Assembly (NCBI RefSeq): GCF_900074925.1
Contig: NW_019716261.1
Span: 423,100-487,099 of the forward strand
Direction: 5' to 3'
Origin: Ramularia collo-cygni
Lineage: Eukaryota > Ascomycota > Dothideomycetes > Mycosphaerellales > Mycosphaerellaceae
DNA: 64,000 bases
Shown here piece by piece: positions 1 through 11,632 of this stretch. The position numbers were made by a program, and so were the translations under genes. The notes beneath the pieces are model-generated. The model saw nothing but the letters and a program-made list of their open reading frames with translations, had not been told where the DNA came from and made no database searches. Numbering within the stretch: the stretch's first letter is position 1; each line of letters opens with the position of its first letter.

Positions 1-75
1 CCGTCTCTGTCTCCGCGACACGGCACTGTCTTGCAATCTCGACCGCACTTTCCACGATCATCTCCCCCCATGCAC

Positions 76-461
76 CTAATTTCCAGCCAAATCCTCCGCC
101 CGTCTCAACACTCTCGAATGGCGATCAACCTCGGTCTGAATATCCTTAATCTTCATCTTCTCCAAATCCAATTGCATCTCTTTGCCATCCTCTGTTATCA
201 TCATCACCATGTTAGCTCAATCCTTCCCCCTAGATATCAAATCATCACATATGTGGGAGATGTTTTCAAAGACGCACTGAATTTTAACGCCAGAGTCGCG
301 GGATCTTGCGCTTGTGTTTGAGGGAGCATTTTGATGCTTATGGCCATTGTGGAGCGAGCGTTTGGTGGCAGTGAGGCGAGGAAGTTGCGGACTGTTTTGC
401 CTGATCGCGGGTTGAAGGGGGAGAAGGTGGTTGTTACGCCGGTGATGTATTTGGTTATCAT
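76..461 (-). CDS. MRPL44: mitochondrial large-subunit ribosomal protein mL53
   Basis: Two exons, 461..278 and 191..76, give 99 aa. The donor GTGCGT follows the codons for Ala-Leu-Lys-Phe and the acceptor is ATAACAG; the junction rebuilds a Lys codon (F-K-D-G-K-E). The protein starts MITKYITGVTTTFSPFNPRS and ends with an E-V-D-R-H-S-R-V-L-R-R tail. I recognise this as the fungal mL53 family (yeast Mrpl44), a small thioredoxin-fold-like protein of the mitochondrial 54S subunit. Length matches the usual ~98-100 aa. The N-terminus is basic and Thr/Ser-rich, as expected for mitochondrial import. It is transcribed divergently from the surface-protein gene at 1100. Family assignment is from memory of the family, without a search. 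Confidence 0.85.
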
Positions 462-774
462 TTTTGGCGAGAGGGGGTTTCGTTTCGTGTGAGATGGGTA
501 TTGGGATTGGATCTGGATATGTTGCTCGCATGGCCAGTCGACGCGAAGTGTTCACGGATGCCGGCACTAATTTGGCGCTAACGACCGAGCGCCTTCCATG
601 CTCTGCCACTGCCAACTAGTTTCTCCTCCACTTTTCACAAGACAGTTCTCGGGAACCCCTGATCCATTCATGCGCTGACACGATGCGTTCCCGCGGGCTT
701 TGACCCGGTGCGACACACGCATGCTGCATGGCATGCTGACGAGTCAACATCACCGCGGGAAGAAGGCATCGCTA

Positions 775-796
775 CCAGAACCATTGCGGGTTCTGG
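775..796. repeat. 22-bp inverted repeat upstream of TATA
   Basis: The arms CCAGAACC and GGTTCTGG are perfect reverse complements around a 6-bp spacer (ATTGCG). The repeat lies about 38 bp upstream of the TATA box at 834. Position and symmetry suggest a dimeric transcription-factor site; no factor is identified. Confidence 0.5.
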
Positions 797-833
797 ACTC
801 CTCCACCGGCTGTGGCGGTCTCTGAACCGCCCC

Positions 834-839
834 TATAAA
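834..839 (+). promoter_or_regulatory. TATA box of the surface-protein gene
   Basis: TATAAA in the context CCCCTATAAACAG, 261 bp before the start codon at 1100. The sequence between is CT-rich then CA/AAG-rich, typical of a fungal 5' leader with initiation within it. Transcription start is inferred only. Confidence 0.5.
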
Positions 840-1099
840 CAGATTTACGATGTCACGGAAGGATTCGTCCGTCTCATGAGACGCGCAGAAAGCGGCGCCT
901 CTTCGAAACTATAGTGACATCTCGTTTTCTTTGTCTCTTGTCTACTTTCATCACTACTCTTCTTCTTCTTGCAACCAACATTCGTTTGAACATACAAAAG
1001 CAAGGCAGCAGTCTATCATTCGTTTCGACAGCCAAGCCAAACACATTTTACTACAAACATACACCTGTACAGTTTCTTTTAAGAAGAATCTAATTCAAG

Positions 1100-1925
1100 A
1101 TGTACACTTCTACCATCCTCTTTGCGGCCTCTTTGGCATCCATCGCTGTGGCCAAGACCGATCTCTCGGGCTGCACATCTACCGACGTCTCCTCGCCTGC
1201 CGGTGCGTCAGTTGCATGGTAAGTGGAACGAATCGCTATGGCATCTTATCCAACATTCAAGAGAATTCGCCAACTGGGAGGCCTCTCTACGTCTGTCAGT
1301 CAGATGCCACGATCCTGGAAGGAGGCTCTGGAATCCCTCGCCTGTCTTTGCTGTCAGATCTATCGCTAACCTTCATCGACCCTTTTGTAGGTACGTTCCA
1401 GGAACAGGAGAGGTATGCGAATTCCTCGACTGCGGAGGTGGAAGAGCGCCTGCCAAGACTACGGTCCCCGGCTGCGCTGCATACTCTGGCACCTTGACGT
1501 ACTCGCCCTCATTTCTCGCCGGGTATGGCAGTGCGACGGCTTCCTCATCCGACTCTTCCACCACCGAGGCTGCCACTACAGAGTCTACAAAGGAAAGTGC
1601 TAGCACTAAGACGAGCTCGGACGACGATGCAGAGGCCAGCAGCACTTCCTCGGGCAAGACTATGGAGGCAACTAAATCCTCGACCTCATCAACCAAGTCT
1701 GCCGACATCATGACAACCAGCACCATCACCTCGGCTCCAGTTGCTCCCGGATCTGGAAATGGTACCATCACTACCACAGTCAAAGGCAATGGCACAGTCA
1801 TGACTGCTTCGCCATCGCCCGAATCTACCTTCCAGNTCCAGGACTCCGGAGCCATGGAGGCTGCCCGCTTCTGGGTTGGCGGCGCTGGTATGCTGGTTCT
1901 GGGAGCTGCCATTGCCGTGCTTTAG
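1100..1925 (+). CDS. GPI-anchored Ser/Thr-rich secreted surface protein
   Basis: Exons 1100..1218 and 1391..1925 (GTAAGT donor, TTTTGTAG acceptor, 172-nt intron) encode 217 aa; the junction rebuilds Trp in A-W-Y-V-P-G-T-G-E. Residues 1-18 form a signal peptide ending A-V-A-K. A Cys-containing globular block of about 70 residues follows (C-E-F-L-D-C-G-G-G-R-A-P and a later P-G-C-A-A-Y). Next comes a long Ser/Thr/Asp-rich stalk, then a hydrophobic C-terminus (G-M-L-V-L-G-A-A-I-A-V-L) after small residues, the pattern of a GPI signal. Similar fungal proteins carry the loose label 'siderophore biosynthesis'; I see no enzyme motif and prefer cell-wall/surface protein. One n lies in the stalk codon near 1836. 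Confidence 0.75.
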
Positions 1926-2769
1926 ATAGACTTGACGCGCACCGTCAGAACACCCGCTGAATACTCCCCTTTCTCTCGTGTGAAGGCAGCATTGTCCTCC
2001 TCTCACAGAGACGAGTTGCTGAGTCGTGCGTTAATCTTCAAGATCGAGACAGTGTCGCGGGCTTGGATGCCATCTGTCTGACAAATAGCGGATGAACGTG
2101 AAAAGGCGCAAAAAATGTTCCGAAATGGGAAAATGTGGAAATAGGGGATATAGGTATAACTGTTGCCGCGCTGTATAGTGGTTGGCTCCGAATGCTTGAC
2201 TCTATTTGGATTTTCCTCCTCCCACCCATGACTTACACTTCCGCTGTGTGTGGTNCAGCGGTCAGATGTTCACTTTGCCGGCGAGCGAGGTTGTTAAGTG
2301 AGGGAACTACCCCAGCGTAAGAAGGAAAACCCCATAATTTCAAAAGAAAAGATACACAGTCTTCTTCTCCCACTTACTGCGCTCCAATTCATAGAACCCA
2401 ATTGCCTCAAATACTTCCGATCACACCGGGCAAGAAGTCATTATAGTAGTACTACCCAAACCCTAACCCTATAACAAGAATGGCAAGGGGCCGAGAAGAA
2501 AGCAAGCTCCGATATAGGAGATGACATGTTGATGTCGATGTTCTTGCAAGATAGGCCACCAGTATAACAAGCATCTCGCCTGCAAAACATGTCAATCGAA
2601 AGATAGCAGATAGGCGAAACTCATGGCCCGCGGCATGTGCAAGTGGCAAGGTCATTGATATTCAAAGTACATAGACAAAATGGTGATGCTCGATCGATAA
2701 TAATATTGGAATAATCAACAACCCTTCTTCCTTAGTCTACTCAAACCACCTATCTTCTTCGTGAGAATC
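1926..2769. other. intergenic, no gene seen
   Basis: The 844 bp hold the 3' flank of the surface-protein gene and the promoter of the next gene. Short open frames on both strands have no ATG context, splice logic or protein-like composition that I can support. Confidence 0.6.
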
Positions 2770-3950
2770 ATGTCTGAACCTTGGGCTGCTGATCCGGAAC
2801 ACAACCACGTTCGCGATTTCAAGGGCTATGGCGAGAATGGCCTACAAGGACTAGAATGGCCCAATAAAGCAAAGATTGCAGTTTCCTTTGTGATCAACTA
2901 TGAAGAAGTACAATACACATACAAAATACCCTAAGCTCCCATTCTCCATGGATCGCTAACACACATATTCTTCTTTCTTCCAGGGAGGCGAACGTTCCGT
3001 CCTTCTAGGCGACGGCGAAACCGAAACCACCCTCAGCGAAACTCCCGGTCGAGCACCGCGAACCGACGCACGAAACCTCAGCGTCGAAAGCGAATACGAA
3101 TATGGAAGTCGGGCGGGTTTCTGGAGATGTTTCCGCCTCTTCAACAAATATGCCATGAAATTCACGCTGTATGCTGTTGCGTCGGCTTGTGAGGAGTATC
3201 CCGAAGTGGTGCAGAGGAGTGTGGAAATGGGACATGATGTTGCCAGTCATGCTTATCGCTGGATCGATCATTNTGATTTGACCGAGGAGAAAGAGAGGGA
3301 GTTGATTAAGAAAGCGGTGGTTTCTTTGAAGGGTTTGTCGGGGTATGCGCCCAAGGGTTGGTATTATGGGCGTCCGTCGCCGAGATCGAGGACGTTGGTT
3401 CCTAAGGTTTATGAGGAGTTGGGGGAGACGTTGTTGTGGGCTTCGGATACTTATGCTGATGATGTGAGTTGTCTTTTTTGTTTCTTTCTGGTGAGATGCC
3501 TTGCTAATGTGATGGCCAGGTGCCATACTGGTATGATCGAATCGACACAAAGGAGGGAGAGGATACCAAAGGCCTGGTCATGGTGTAAGTTCTGTCCGAG
3601 TTCTCTCTGTGATTAAGCTGATCATGTCCAGTCCATACTCGTACGACTGCAACGACTTCAAATTCCTGACTCCTTGCGGCTTCCGGACACCTGGTGCTTT
3701 CTACGAGCACATGAAGAATGCATTCGACGTATTGTACGAGGAAGGCGAGAATGGCTCTCCCAAGATGATGACCATCGGTTTGCACTGCCGCATCATTGGC
3801 AGACCTGGTCGATTCAAGGCTCTCCAAGACTTTGTCGAATACATCAGCAAGAAAGAGGGAGTCTGGGTCACGACTCGTTCTGCAATTGCAGAGACGTTTG
3901 CAGAGCAGTTCCCATACCAGAAGGGAACCTTGGCCAAGGCGAAAGCGTAG
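2770..3950 (+). CDS. PuuE-type allantoinase-like / polysaccharide-deacetylase-fold hydrolase
   Basis: Four exons, 2770..2907, 2984..3463, 3520..3584 and 3632..3950, give 333 aa. The protein has the family signatures N-Y-E-E-G-G-E-R-S near residue 43, E-Y-G-S-R-A-G-F-W-R, A-S-H-A-Y-R-W-I-D, G-W-Y-Y-G-R-P-S-P-R and a late G-L-H-C-R-I-I-G-R-P-G-R-F. These are hallmarks of the metal-independent PuuE/cyclic-imidase branch of the NodB fold, which opens the allantoin hydantoin ring or related cyclic imides. Fungal members are often mislabelled chitin deacetylases. There is no signal peptide, which fits an intracellular metabolic enzyme. It ends 45 bp from the stop of the convergent amidase. An n falls in a codon just after the R-W-I-D-H motif. 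Confidence 0.8.
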
Positions 3951-3995
3951 TTGTGGCATGTTGGAAGATCGTTTTAGAATGTACTCTATACATTA

Positions 3996-5353
3996 CTACT
4001 TCACCCATATCTTGCTGACCTCTTTCGCGACATTAAGTAATGCCTGATCCTTGTAGCGGGCAGTGGTGAGGCTAAGTCCAACCGGCATTCCATTCTCTCC
4101 CTTGAAGCCAGGTATGTTGATGATAGGGGCATGCAGTCCAGTCCAAATGCCCTGGAACACTGCGCTTCCAGTACTCTCCAGCCCCTTGGGAGCTTCATCT
4201 GGTACAGAAGGTACGACGACAGCAGTATATTGGTCTGCGATTTGATCCCACTTTGGACGCAGAGCGGATATCCCGTCGAAAGCTTCGAGATACTGCTTTC
4301 GGGTGTAGCCGTGCTTCTCCTCAACATGATCGATCAGAGAGGAGTCCAATCCTGCTTTGTTCGTCTTGTAATCTGGTCGGAACCCAACCCTGCCATCGGA
4401 AAAGAGGACACAAGTGTGCCAATCAGGAAGTTTCGCAAATTCAGCGGGGAACTCGATATCCTCCACTTCGACTCCAGCATCTCGGAGGGACTGCTTGCCG
4501 TCTTCCCAAGCCTTTTGCGTGCCGGGGCCAGCGTGATCCCAAACCATGGTCTTGAGGAAAGCGATCTTCGAGCCTTTGAGCCCGTTTGTAAAAGGCTCTG
4601 GCTTTTGATCGTCTTTCACACCGAATACATCCCCAAGAAGTTCCAGGTCCTCCACAGATCGAGCGTAGAAACCAAGAGTGTCAAGGATCAAGCTGTATAT
4701 CTTCTGTCCCTCGCGTGAGATACAATTCCACGTCGGCTTCAGAGCGTAGATTCCATTGAAACTTCCCGGCCTGATCATTGAGCCTCCAGTCTGGGTGCCG
4801 AGACTGAGTGGTACTTGAAAATCCGCTACAGCTGCTCCTGAGCCGGACGAGGAGCCTCCAGGAGTCCGCGTTGGATCGTGTGCATTCGATGTTTTGGTAC
4901 CAACGGTGGTCGCGGCAAATTCAGTCGTTGTAGTCTTTCNCAGGATAAGAGCACCTGCTTGACGAAGCATCATAACACTGCCTGCGTCCACTTCTGGCTG
5001 ATCTCCTTGGTAGATCGGAGAACCGTGCTGAGTAGGTAGACCTGCATGGATAGGATGTCAGAATCGCTCCTGAAAGTCCGTTCAACTCTTAGCGTACCTT
5101 TGGTGTATATCACATCCTTGATGGCCACAGCGACGCCATGCAAAGGACCTCGTTGGTCTTTGGGGAGCTTGTCCAACGCTCTAGCCTGTTCCAACACCTG
5201 CGAAGGATTGATGTGGGCCCATGCATTGACAACAGGGTCTCGTTCTTTGATGCGTCCCAGCAGTGACTCTGCATATTGCTCGACAGTAAGAGTGCCAGCA
5301 CTGAATGCTTGCAAAGCTTGTACTGCGGTCAAGCGAAATGGTTCGGCTGCCAT
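3996..5353 (-). CDS. amidase-signature family hydrolase
   Basis: Exons 5353..5098 and 5041..3996 (GTACGC donor, CATGCAG acceptor) encode 433 aa. I start at the ATG in GCCATGG at 5353; the longer frame begins at TTG. The amidase-signature triad is readable: Lys79 in V-A-I-K-D-V, the Gly/Ser block around residues 148-155 (G-G-S-S-S-G-S-G) holding the cis-Ser, and Ser174 in G-T-Q-T-G-G-S-M. The core K-T-T-T-T-E-F and D-P-T-R-T-P-G-G-S-S motifs are also present. Such enzymes hydrolyse amides to acid plus ammonia; substrate cannot be told, and this is not GatA because the length and C-terminus differ. The tail-to-tail PuuE-like gene suggests a nitrogen-salvage neighbourhood (inference). One n lies at 4940. 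Confidence 0.85.
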
Positions 5354-6257
5354 GGCTAAATTTGGGAGCAATCGTTACTGTGTGCTATTTCGACCAAGAT
5401 AAAATTCGCAACACAGTTTGTCTTCAGTGCAGATTCAGGGAGGAAATATACCTGCAACGCTGATTTCAATCGTCAGTCGTCAATCGTCAATAGTGGTATC
5501 ATGGGACTAAAAGTGTCGCGGTATTGCCCCGCATCGCGGCGGGCAGATAGGCGTGTTTATCAGCTGGCCGCGGTGGTCAGTGGCAATCGCACGCCTTGCA
5601 ACATACTACTATGAAGAACGGACGAAACTTTTGCAGGGCGTAGTATGACGATCCTGATCCTGACTCAACATACGAATGCATGGCATTTCGAACAGCAAAG
5701 TGGAATGCGTCGTTTGCATCCACACCTTAGCAAGCTTCTCAGACATTGCAACTGAGACGAGATTGGGGAGAGCACTTGGTGAGACCACCGGTCCATTGTC
5801 CAGTCGATTCGCTCCAGTGCGTCGTCACAGTGGTGTATGCGCGGTTGGTGCGTTCCATCGATTNGTCCTCTCCCGCACCCCTGACACAGGTAGCGACCAG
5901 CACTACATCAAGATAATCAGCCTTACAGAAAGCCTCCGACTCTCCTTGTAATCGATAGACTGCAATGTCACAGTAGCTGTGAGTATGGAAATGAGATGAC
6001 ATGCTGACTGGAAGCTGCTCGACGAGCCTTGCNGGCGGAACGGTGCGTGTTCTTCATGTCGAGTATCTTTACCGTAATGACTTTCGATACCGCGCCCGCA
6101 TCAATGGTGAATACTTGTAATCGCAGCGAAATCACCATTTGAACACCGTCTGTCAGCTGAGCTGGCAAAAATGCGTGGCTCCCTGGCCGTCTTGTTGCTC
6201 CCAATCCAGTCATTGTCATGCTTTCCATTCGTACCAATGCCACAAATGCAATCCACA
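5354..6257. other. intergenic, promoter of amidase and 3' flank of eIF3g
   Basis: I see no supported gene. The part next to 5354 should contain the amidase promoter and the part next to 6257 the eIF3g 3' UTR. An open frame around 5676-5951 contains an n and lacks protein-like composition. Confidence 0.55.
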
Positions 6258-7191
6258 TTAGGTGGTGGCCTTCTTCGCGAACTCGACGCGCAAAATCAAG
6301 TGACCGAAACCGTAACCATCCACTCTCTCGGCTGCTCGAGCCGCATCCGCGCGGTCGGCATATGAAACGAAAGCAAAGCCCTTTGCCCTGCCAGTCTCGC
6401 GATCTTTGGCAAGGAAGACACGAGTGACGCGGCCGTGGCGCTCGAAGATTTCGCGAAGGTCTCCTTCTTCGGCAAACTCGGAAACCTGCATTGTCTTTAG
6501 CATGCGCTGCTTCACCTCCGCAACCTCGACTTACGTTTGTCACTCTCAGCGTCGCAAGATCATCCCGCTCGAACTTGCCACCCATGCGCTCACCGCCACC
6601 GGCGGCCGCAGCGCCCTTTCGCAAATGAGGTGGAACGTAGCCACCGCCTCCAACACCCAAACCACCCTCCGCAGCTCCATTGATAGCATCCATGTCTGCT
6701 GGCGTGCCGGCAGCCTCGCCCTCGGGTGCCATGGTGTCCTTGAAGGGACACTTGGTGGTGAAATGGTCTCCGCTACAGATACGACATTTAATCTGCATCT
6801 TCTTTTGATTCTCAGCTTTTTTGCTCTCATCTGGCTTCTCCTCCTGCACCTGACCACTCTTCCAGCCGGCCTGTGGGCGGAAGATGATGTTTTCGCCCAT
6901 GGTGGTGGTGTCCGAGCGTGGGCCAGGCTGCTTGCCGGCCTCAGCACCCATCTTGGGCCATGCGCGGCGCTCGGCAACACGTGGGTTCTCCTTCTTCTTG
7001 ATGACCGTTCTGCGAATGCGTTGTGTGCGCTTGACGCGCTTGCCGTCCTCGTTGATGAAAACCGTGACAACAGTCTCGGTGCCGTCCTTGTTCTTGGTGA
7101 TTTGTGGTGCGGGGATGGATGTGGAAAGATCGGGAGAGTCGTCATCATCGGCCCAGTCGGTACCTCTGGGTGGGTTTTGTACGGCGGCCAT
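6258..7191 (-). CDS. TIF35: translation initiation factor eIF3 subunit g
   Basis: Exons 7191..6535 and 6485..6258 (GTAAGT donor, AATGCAG acceptor) give 294 aa. The N-terminal eIF3g domain is clear (T-D-W-A-D-D-D-D-S-P-D, then G-T-E-T-V-V-T and a basic R-T-Q-R-I-R-R-T segment). A zinc-knuckle-like C-R-I-C-S-G-D-H-F-T-T-K-C lies at about residues 138-150. The C-terminal RRM begins with A-T-L-R-V-T-N-V-S, carries R-V-F-L-A-K-D and the RNP1-like G-F-A-F-V-S-Y, and ends the protein. In yeast, Tif35 is a core eIF3 subunit acting in scanning and reinitiation. Length and domain order match fungal orthologues. The single intron splits the RRM between its first strand and helix. Confidence 0.93.
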
Positions 7192-10100
7192 GATTGCGGT
7201 AGGGGATGTGGTGTTGTTGTCGTGAAAGTGACCGCGGGCGCCGTCTATCGATAATCGAATGTGGTGGTGGACGAAATTCGACGCTAAGAAGCAAAAGAGT
7301 CACAGGCAGGTGCGTCCATTGGTCTGTGCTGAGTCCCTCTGTACTGAGGCAACAACCNCGCCACATCTTATTTGCACCTTCTCCCACTCGACCACGTTAC
7401 CTTCACTTCACTGCGATTCACCCACCTAGCTGACATTGTTTGACGATGCTCTTCTTGAAGCTCAGACTCTTCCCAGTGCGGTCGCTCCTTCGCTGAGGAG
7501 CCGCTTGGCGCAGTGCTAAATGATTCCAGCTTTCAATAGTCTATAATTGAGGTTCTAAGCTCAAAGTAAGGCGTCGACTAAATGCACTTCAACTCGAGTA
7601 AAGGTCGATGTTCAGGCTACTGGCTTGGGACGGCACCGCATGCTACTATCGGTTTGACCAAATACGATGACTGACATAGAGAGCCGCCCAATCAGCCGCT
7701 GGATTGGGTTGGTGGGCGTGTTGAGAAAAGGATGTGTGCAATATTGCCTCGATGGTTCGAGTGGCTTTCACTGGTACAGTGAGACTAACTGGTGTTGCGA
7801 TTCGCCCAGAGGCTGCTCTTCCTAGACCTTGTGGGCAGGAGACGCGAGAAGACCATGCGGGATCGACGAGGCGTATGACCGTTGCATCGGAGCGGATTGG
7901 TGGTAGCACTGCAGAGAGTTTGTGCGATACCAGGTGAGTGCCACGGAAACCTTCAGAACCATAGAGAGGGGTCTAGCAGGTCAATCTCTAATTTCGACCT
8001 GCTTCGCGCTATCAAAGGGCTTTGTGCAGCGGAGTTATGTCCCCGCAAATCGACTAACTTAGGACTTCTAGGGCTGTTGAACTTGAGCCATTTGCAGTGC
8101 TCAGAATCGTCAAGAGATAGGGGATCTGGCTTGCATCTTCGCATGTTGAAACCCCGATGCAATGAAACGCAGTCCACTTTTGATCCTGTTCCTCACCCTT
8201 GAGGGCTGAGTCCGAGTTCATCACGCAGGTGAGCGCTTTCGAATCGGCAGAGCCAGAAGGAGCAGTCGTGCGATAATTCCGCCGGTCCGAAGACGCTATC
8301 GGATGTACGAGGGACAGGAGTTGGAATGGCGAAACGTATACCGATGCCGACAAGTTACAGAGCTCGGAGATTGGCAAGTCTGCAAGTTTGGTAGTTTCCT
8401 CCTGGCCAGACGTCTGCAATGTGCATCTCAGGAGACGCAGACCGCCATGAATGGCGTTGGGCTATGAGGACGCAAGTGAGACGTGCGTTACGTGGCATTT
8501 CATGCACCCTCTCTCTGCAGTGGCACATCCATCGTACTTCGTGTCGTGCTGTTGGTGTTCTGAGTCGTTGGTCGTCTTTGCGCCGCGCGCTTAGGTCGAT
8601 GGGATCTCGAATCGATTCAGGAGACACATGTCGGGTATTGGGCCCGCATTCTCGTCTCCGTATCACCAACAGGAAGGAGCTCCGGCCCTTTCAACTGGCC
8701 ATGGCGAAAAAATTGCGCGCTGAAAATGCAGAAGCTCACACAGACAATTACAACTCTTGGCCCGTGGATCGCTCGGCGCTTCCGAAGTCTTGGGTCAGCA
8801 CTGACATGAACGTCGTGAACTTCGGCTGAACGTCGCTCATTTCTCGACGCGTGTGGCTTCCAAAGACCAAGACGCTGGACCTGTGATGTGATGGAAGATC
8901 GTTGCCCACACACAGCGATTTCTGCGAGCCCTCACCACAGGTCGGAGCTATTTCCCAGTTCGGAAAGACCTTGAAACCACCAGCGTAAGCTTAGGAATCC
9001 TTGCCTCGGCCACTTGTGTCAAGTCCTCACGTGTCGCAGACATGCATCCATGCTGTGCCGCGCAGTGCATACTTTCCATGCGTAAACTTCTGCTATCATT
9101 AGCATGACTGGGGCCACGCGGAGTCNATTNCAAGCTCGTAAGGAGCTCGTGAACGGCGCTCGTAAGGACGGACGTCTGTGTATTTTTGATGATGTCTCCA
9201 CGACAACAGGCTGCATCCCGGCGAGTAGGACGTTNCGGACAATNGTTATCACCTCTTGTACATGATGATCTGTTTTGCACGCACTGCACAGTCTTGCACA
9301 CGCTGTACATAATGCCCTAGGTATTGCTCAGTGGACTAGGCAGGCCACGCACGTTGCTTGTCAGGATCTTCGACGCAGAGTGCCAAAGACGTGACTGACA
9401 AGTTACAACTGTCTTGGCTGGTCGTTCGAGTACAGTTTGTGCCATGGCATTGGCTTCAATTGCAAAGGACAGAGCTCAAAGTCAAATCAGCGGCCATGCT
9501 TACACCACACACCTTGAAAGCAGATCACTGAGATCAGCCCCCACATGGAGGTCGATCACCGCCAATACGTTGAGGATGTTGTGATTGGCGCCCAAGGAGG
9601 CGCCCAAAGCGGCGCCTCGCAGCTTCTGGTCTCATCAAAGAAGTACCACTTCTTCCATGCTGGCAAGGTCGAGGTTGTACTGTACTACAAAGTTTATGCC
9701 TTTCCGAACCGCCGGAGGGGAATAGCGCCTCGTGTGCATAAATGATATGCGGCCTACAGGAGGCGGTAGCAAGGGTCGGGGAGCTTGTTTGCCACGTGCT
9801 GCAGGTGGCGCCAGCGTTGGATCGACGGGCGTAGGCTGAACTTTGCTGGGCTGTCTAGTTTTCAAAGGAAGCCACACAATCATTCGGGCTCCTCTTCACA
9901 TTAGCCGGAACAGGATGTCGTTCGACGTGCTGTCCTGGAGAGATGGCTGTGAAGGTGAGTGTTGCGCCCAAGCAGCATATGTAGCAATGCATATGCTCAA
10001 ACGCAGAAAGGGAGTAAGGCAGCGTAGCGGTCTGAACAACGTGCCGAAAAACCTGCTGTTCCTCCGCTTCGTCAGGGCGCCTATACCCGGTTCCAGGAAA

Positions 10101-11632
10101 CATTAGCAGATTGCGCGGCATGTTGATCATGCAATCAGTTGAGCCATCACCACCTCGAGACTGCGAATGGGCGTTTGCGTTTTGCAGAGATGTGCCTAAT
10201 CAACGTCTAGAACGACTCTGAGCGACATCATGATTAGCATAGTATCCTTGGCCAAACGGCATGTGCCGGAATGGCGAATCAAGTTTCATCGAGGTCGAGA
10301 GCCCAACGAGCTTCATTCGCCTTCGCTCGTCCAAGATGATGCACGATGCAGTCGCAGATGAGTGGTAGCCTGTAGGAGGTAGAGTGGGTCGCGCGACGGA
10401 GGTTGGCTCGAGGTGGCTTCATGGTTCGGCGCTGCTCAGCCACACGTAGGTCCCAACGGAGAAGGGCGCGCACGAGGCAGCGCATTCCACCGCTCACGGA
10501 CTCGTGGCAATCGCGTGGAGCTGCTGGGGCACAGGGCTGCTGAACGGCCCAAGGACATTCCTCCGACCAATGCTAGCTTCNACATTGAAACATGGAGGTC
10601 TGCGCTTGCAAGGCCTGCTCGACGCAGCCAGCAGGGGATGCAGAGGGAGCAGCCGGATGATGTGGTCCATGTGGGTTTTCTTTGGAGCAGTCTCCTGCAC
10701 CGGGAATAGCCTGGAAGGCGGATTCCTCCAAGACGTCCACGGTCTTGGGCAATCGTGTCAGCGTGGATGATTATTCGCCTGAGATACGAGAGACGAGCAA
10801 GAGCTGTCATCGGGCAGGAGGTTGGAGCATTTCAGCCGAGTGAATAGGCGCGGAGCGGAGCGGACATCATCTGCCATGGCATGGCCGCACATGGCCAGCG
10901 ACACTTCCCGGTGTCGATCATTTCGAAAGGGTATCAAGTCCGATTGAGTACCGCGCTTTCACAGGGTCCTGTATTGGGGCCATTTCTTGCTTGCTTGTCT
11001 TGTCAGCAACCCGGCGGATCTTCACTTCCTGTTCTCTAAGGAGTAACAAATTTAATGGCGGCGGACACTACTTTGCTTCGCCGCCGCTTGTGTCGAACAG
11101 CGGCTGGTTGATTTGACAGGCCTTGCATGTCCTCTGACTTGTAACGGAACCGTCAACCTCTGGCCGACGAGCACACAGATTCAGAACCTCCCTTCTGGCA
11201 CAACGCACGACCACAGCAACCTCGTCGACGGGCCCAACTTCTACCCAACCCAACGTTCGAAACAGCAGGACCCGGATCACACCTCTGCCGGAAGCTGAAG
11301 GATTTCGAGCGAGCGAGCGAGTGGTTGGATGTTCATGCAGAGCTCGGAGACGTAATCATAAGCGTAGTGTCTTCTGTATGACAGACGGCTTTGCTTTGCT
11401 GTGCTTTGCTTTGCCTTTGCCTGGCCTGCCTTGCGAATCCTTCCAAAACTCCCGCGCCTCACCCAGCACGTTTATTGCGCCTCGCTCGCCGCCGTTGCCA
11501 ACGGTCAAACGTTATCGATAGTGCCGTGTGGGCTTCTATCGAACGTTGCCGCACCCACTTTATCGATTTCGAATCCCTATACTTAGTATAGGCACATAGA
11601 TTGCGACACCTCACAACACGGCCGCCGTCGTC
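7192..11632. other. 4.4-kb stretch with no supported gene
   Basis: Many short open frames overlap on both strands, the longest about 136 codons at 8419-8829, but none shows recognisable motifs, consistent splice structure or biased codon use. Base composition is not AT-rich, so it is not a RIP-degraded repeat. TATCGATA palindromes sit at 7246-7253, just upstream of eIF3g, and at 11513-11520, upstream of the zinc-cluster gene. GAGC and TTTGC simple repeats lie at about 11308-11425. The region may hold a non-coding RNA or long promoters, but nothing shows this directly. Confidence 0.5.

Larger units (their letters stand above)
462..1099. promoter_or_regulatory. divergent promoter region between mL53 and the surface-protein gene
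   Basis: This 638-bp stretch separates two divergent start codons and holds no convincing gene. The rightward half carries a perfect 8-bp-arm inverted repeat, a TATA box and a long pyrimidine/CAA-rich leader, suggesting a strong regulated promoter for the rightward gene and a TATA-less one for mL53. Confidence 0.6.

Noticed and set aside
1122..1497. 188-codon frame overlapping the first exon of the surface protein
   Set aside because: It reads through an intron with GTAAGT and TTTTGTAG signals in a different frame from the signal peptide.
5354..5371. Longer N-terminus for the amidase
   Set aside because: The extension starts at TTG, whereas the ATG at 5353 has a good GCCATGG context.
6406..7254. 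282-codon plus-strand frame
   Set aside because: Antisense to eIF3g coding sequence; the minus-strand gene has clear domains.
7646..7937. Opposed open frames that look like a small basic protein
   Set aside because: No motif, no splice context; the two strands are equally open, as expected by chance in GC-balanced DNA.
8419..8829. 136-codon plus-strand frame in the desert
   Set aside because: Composition is Arg/Ser/Trp-heavy without motifs, and an equally long frame exists on the opposite strand.
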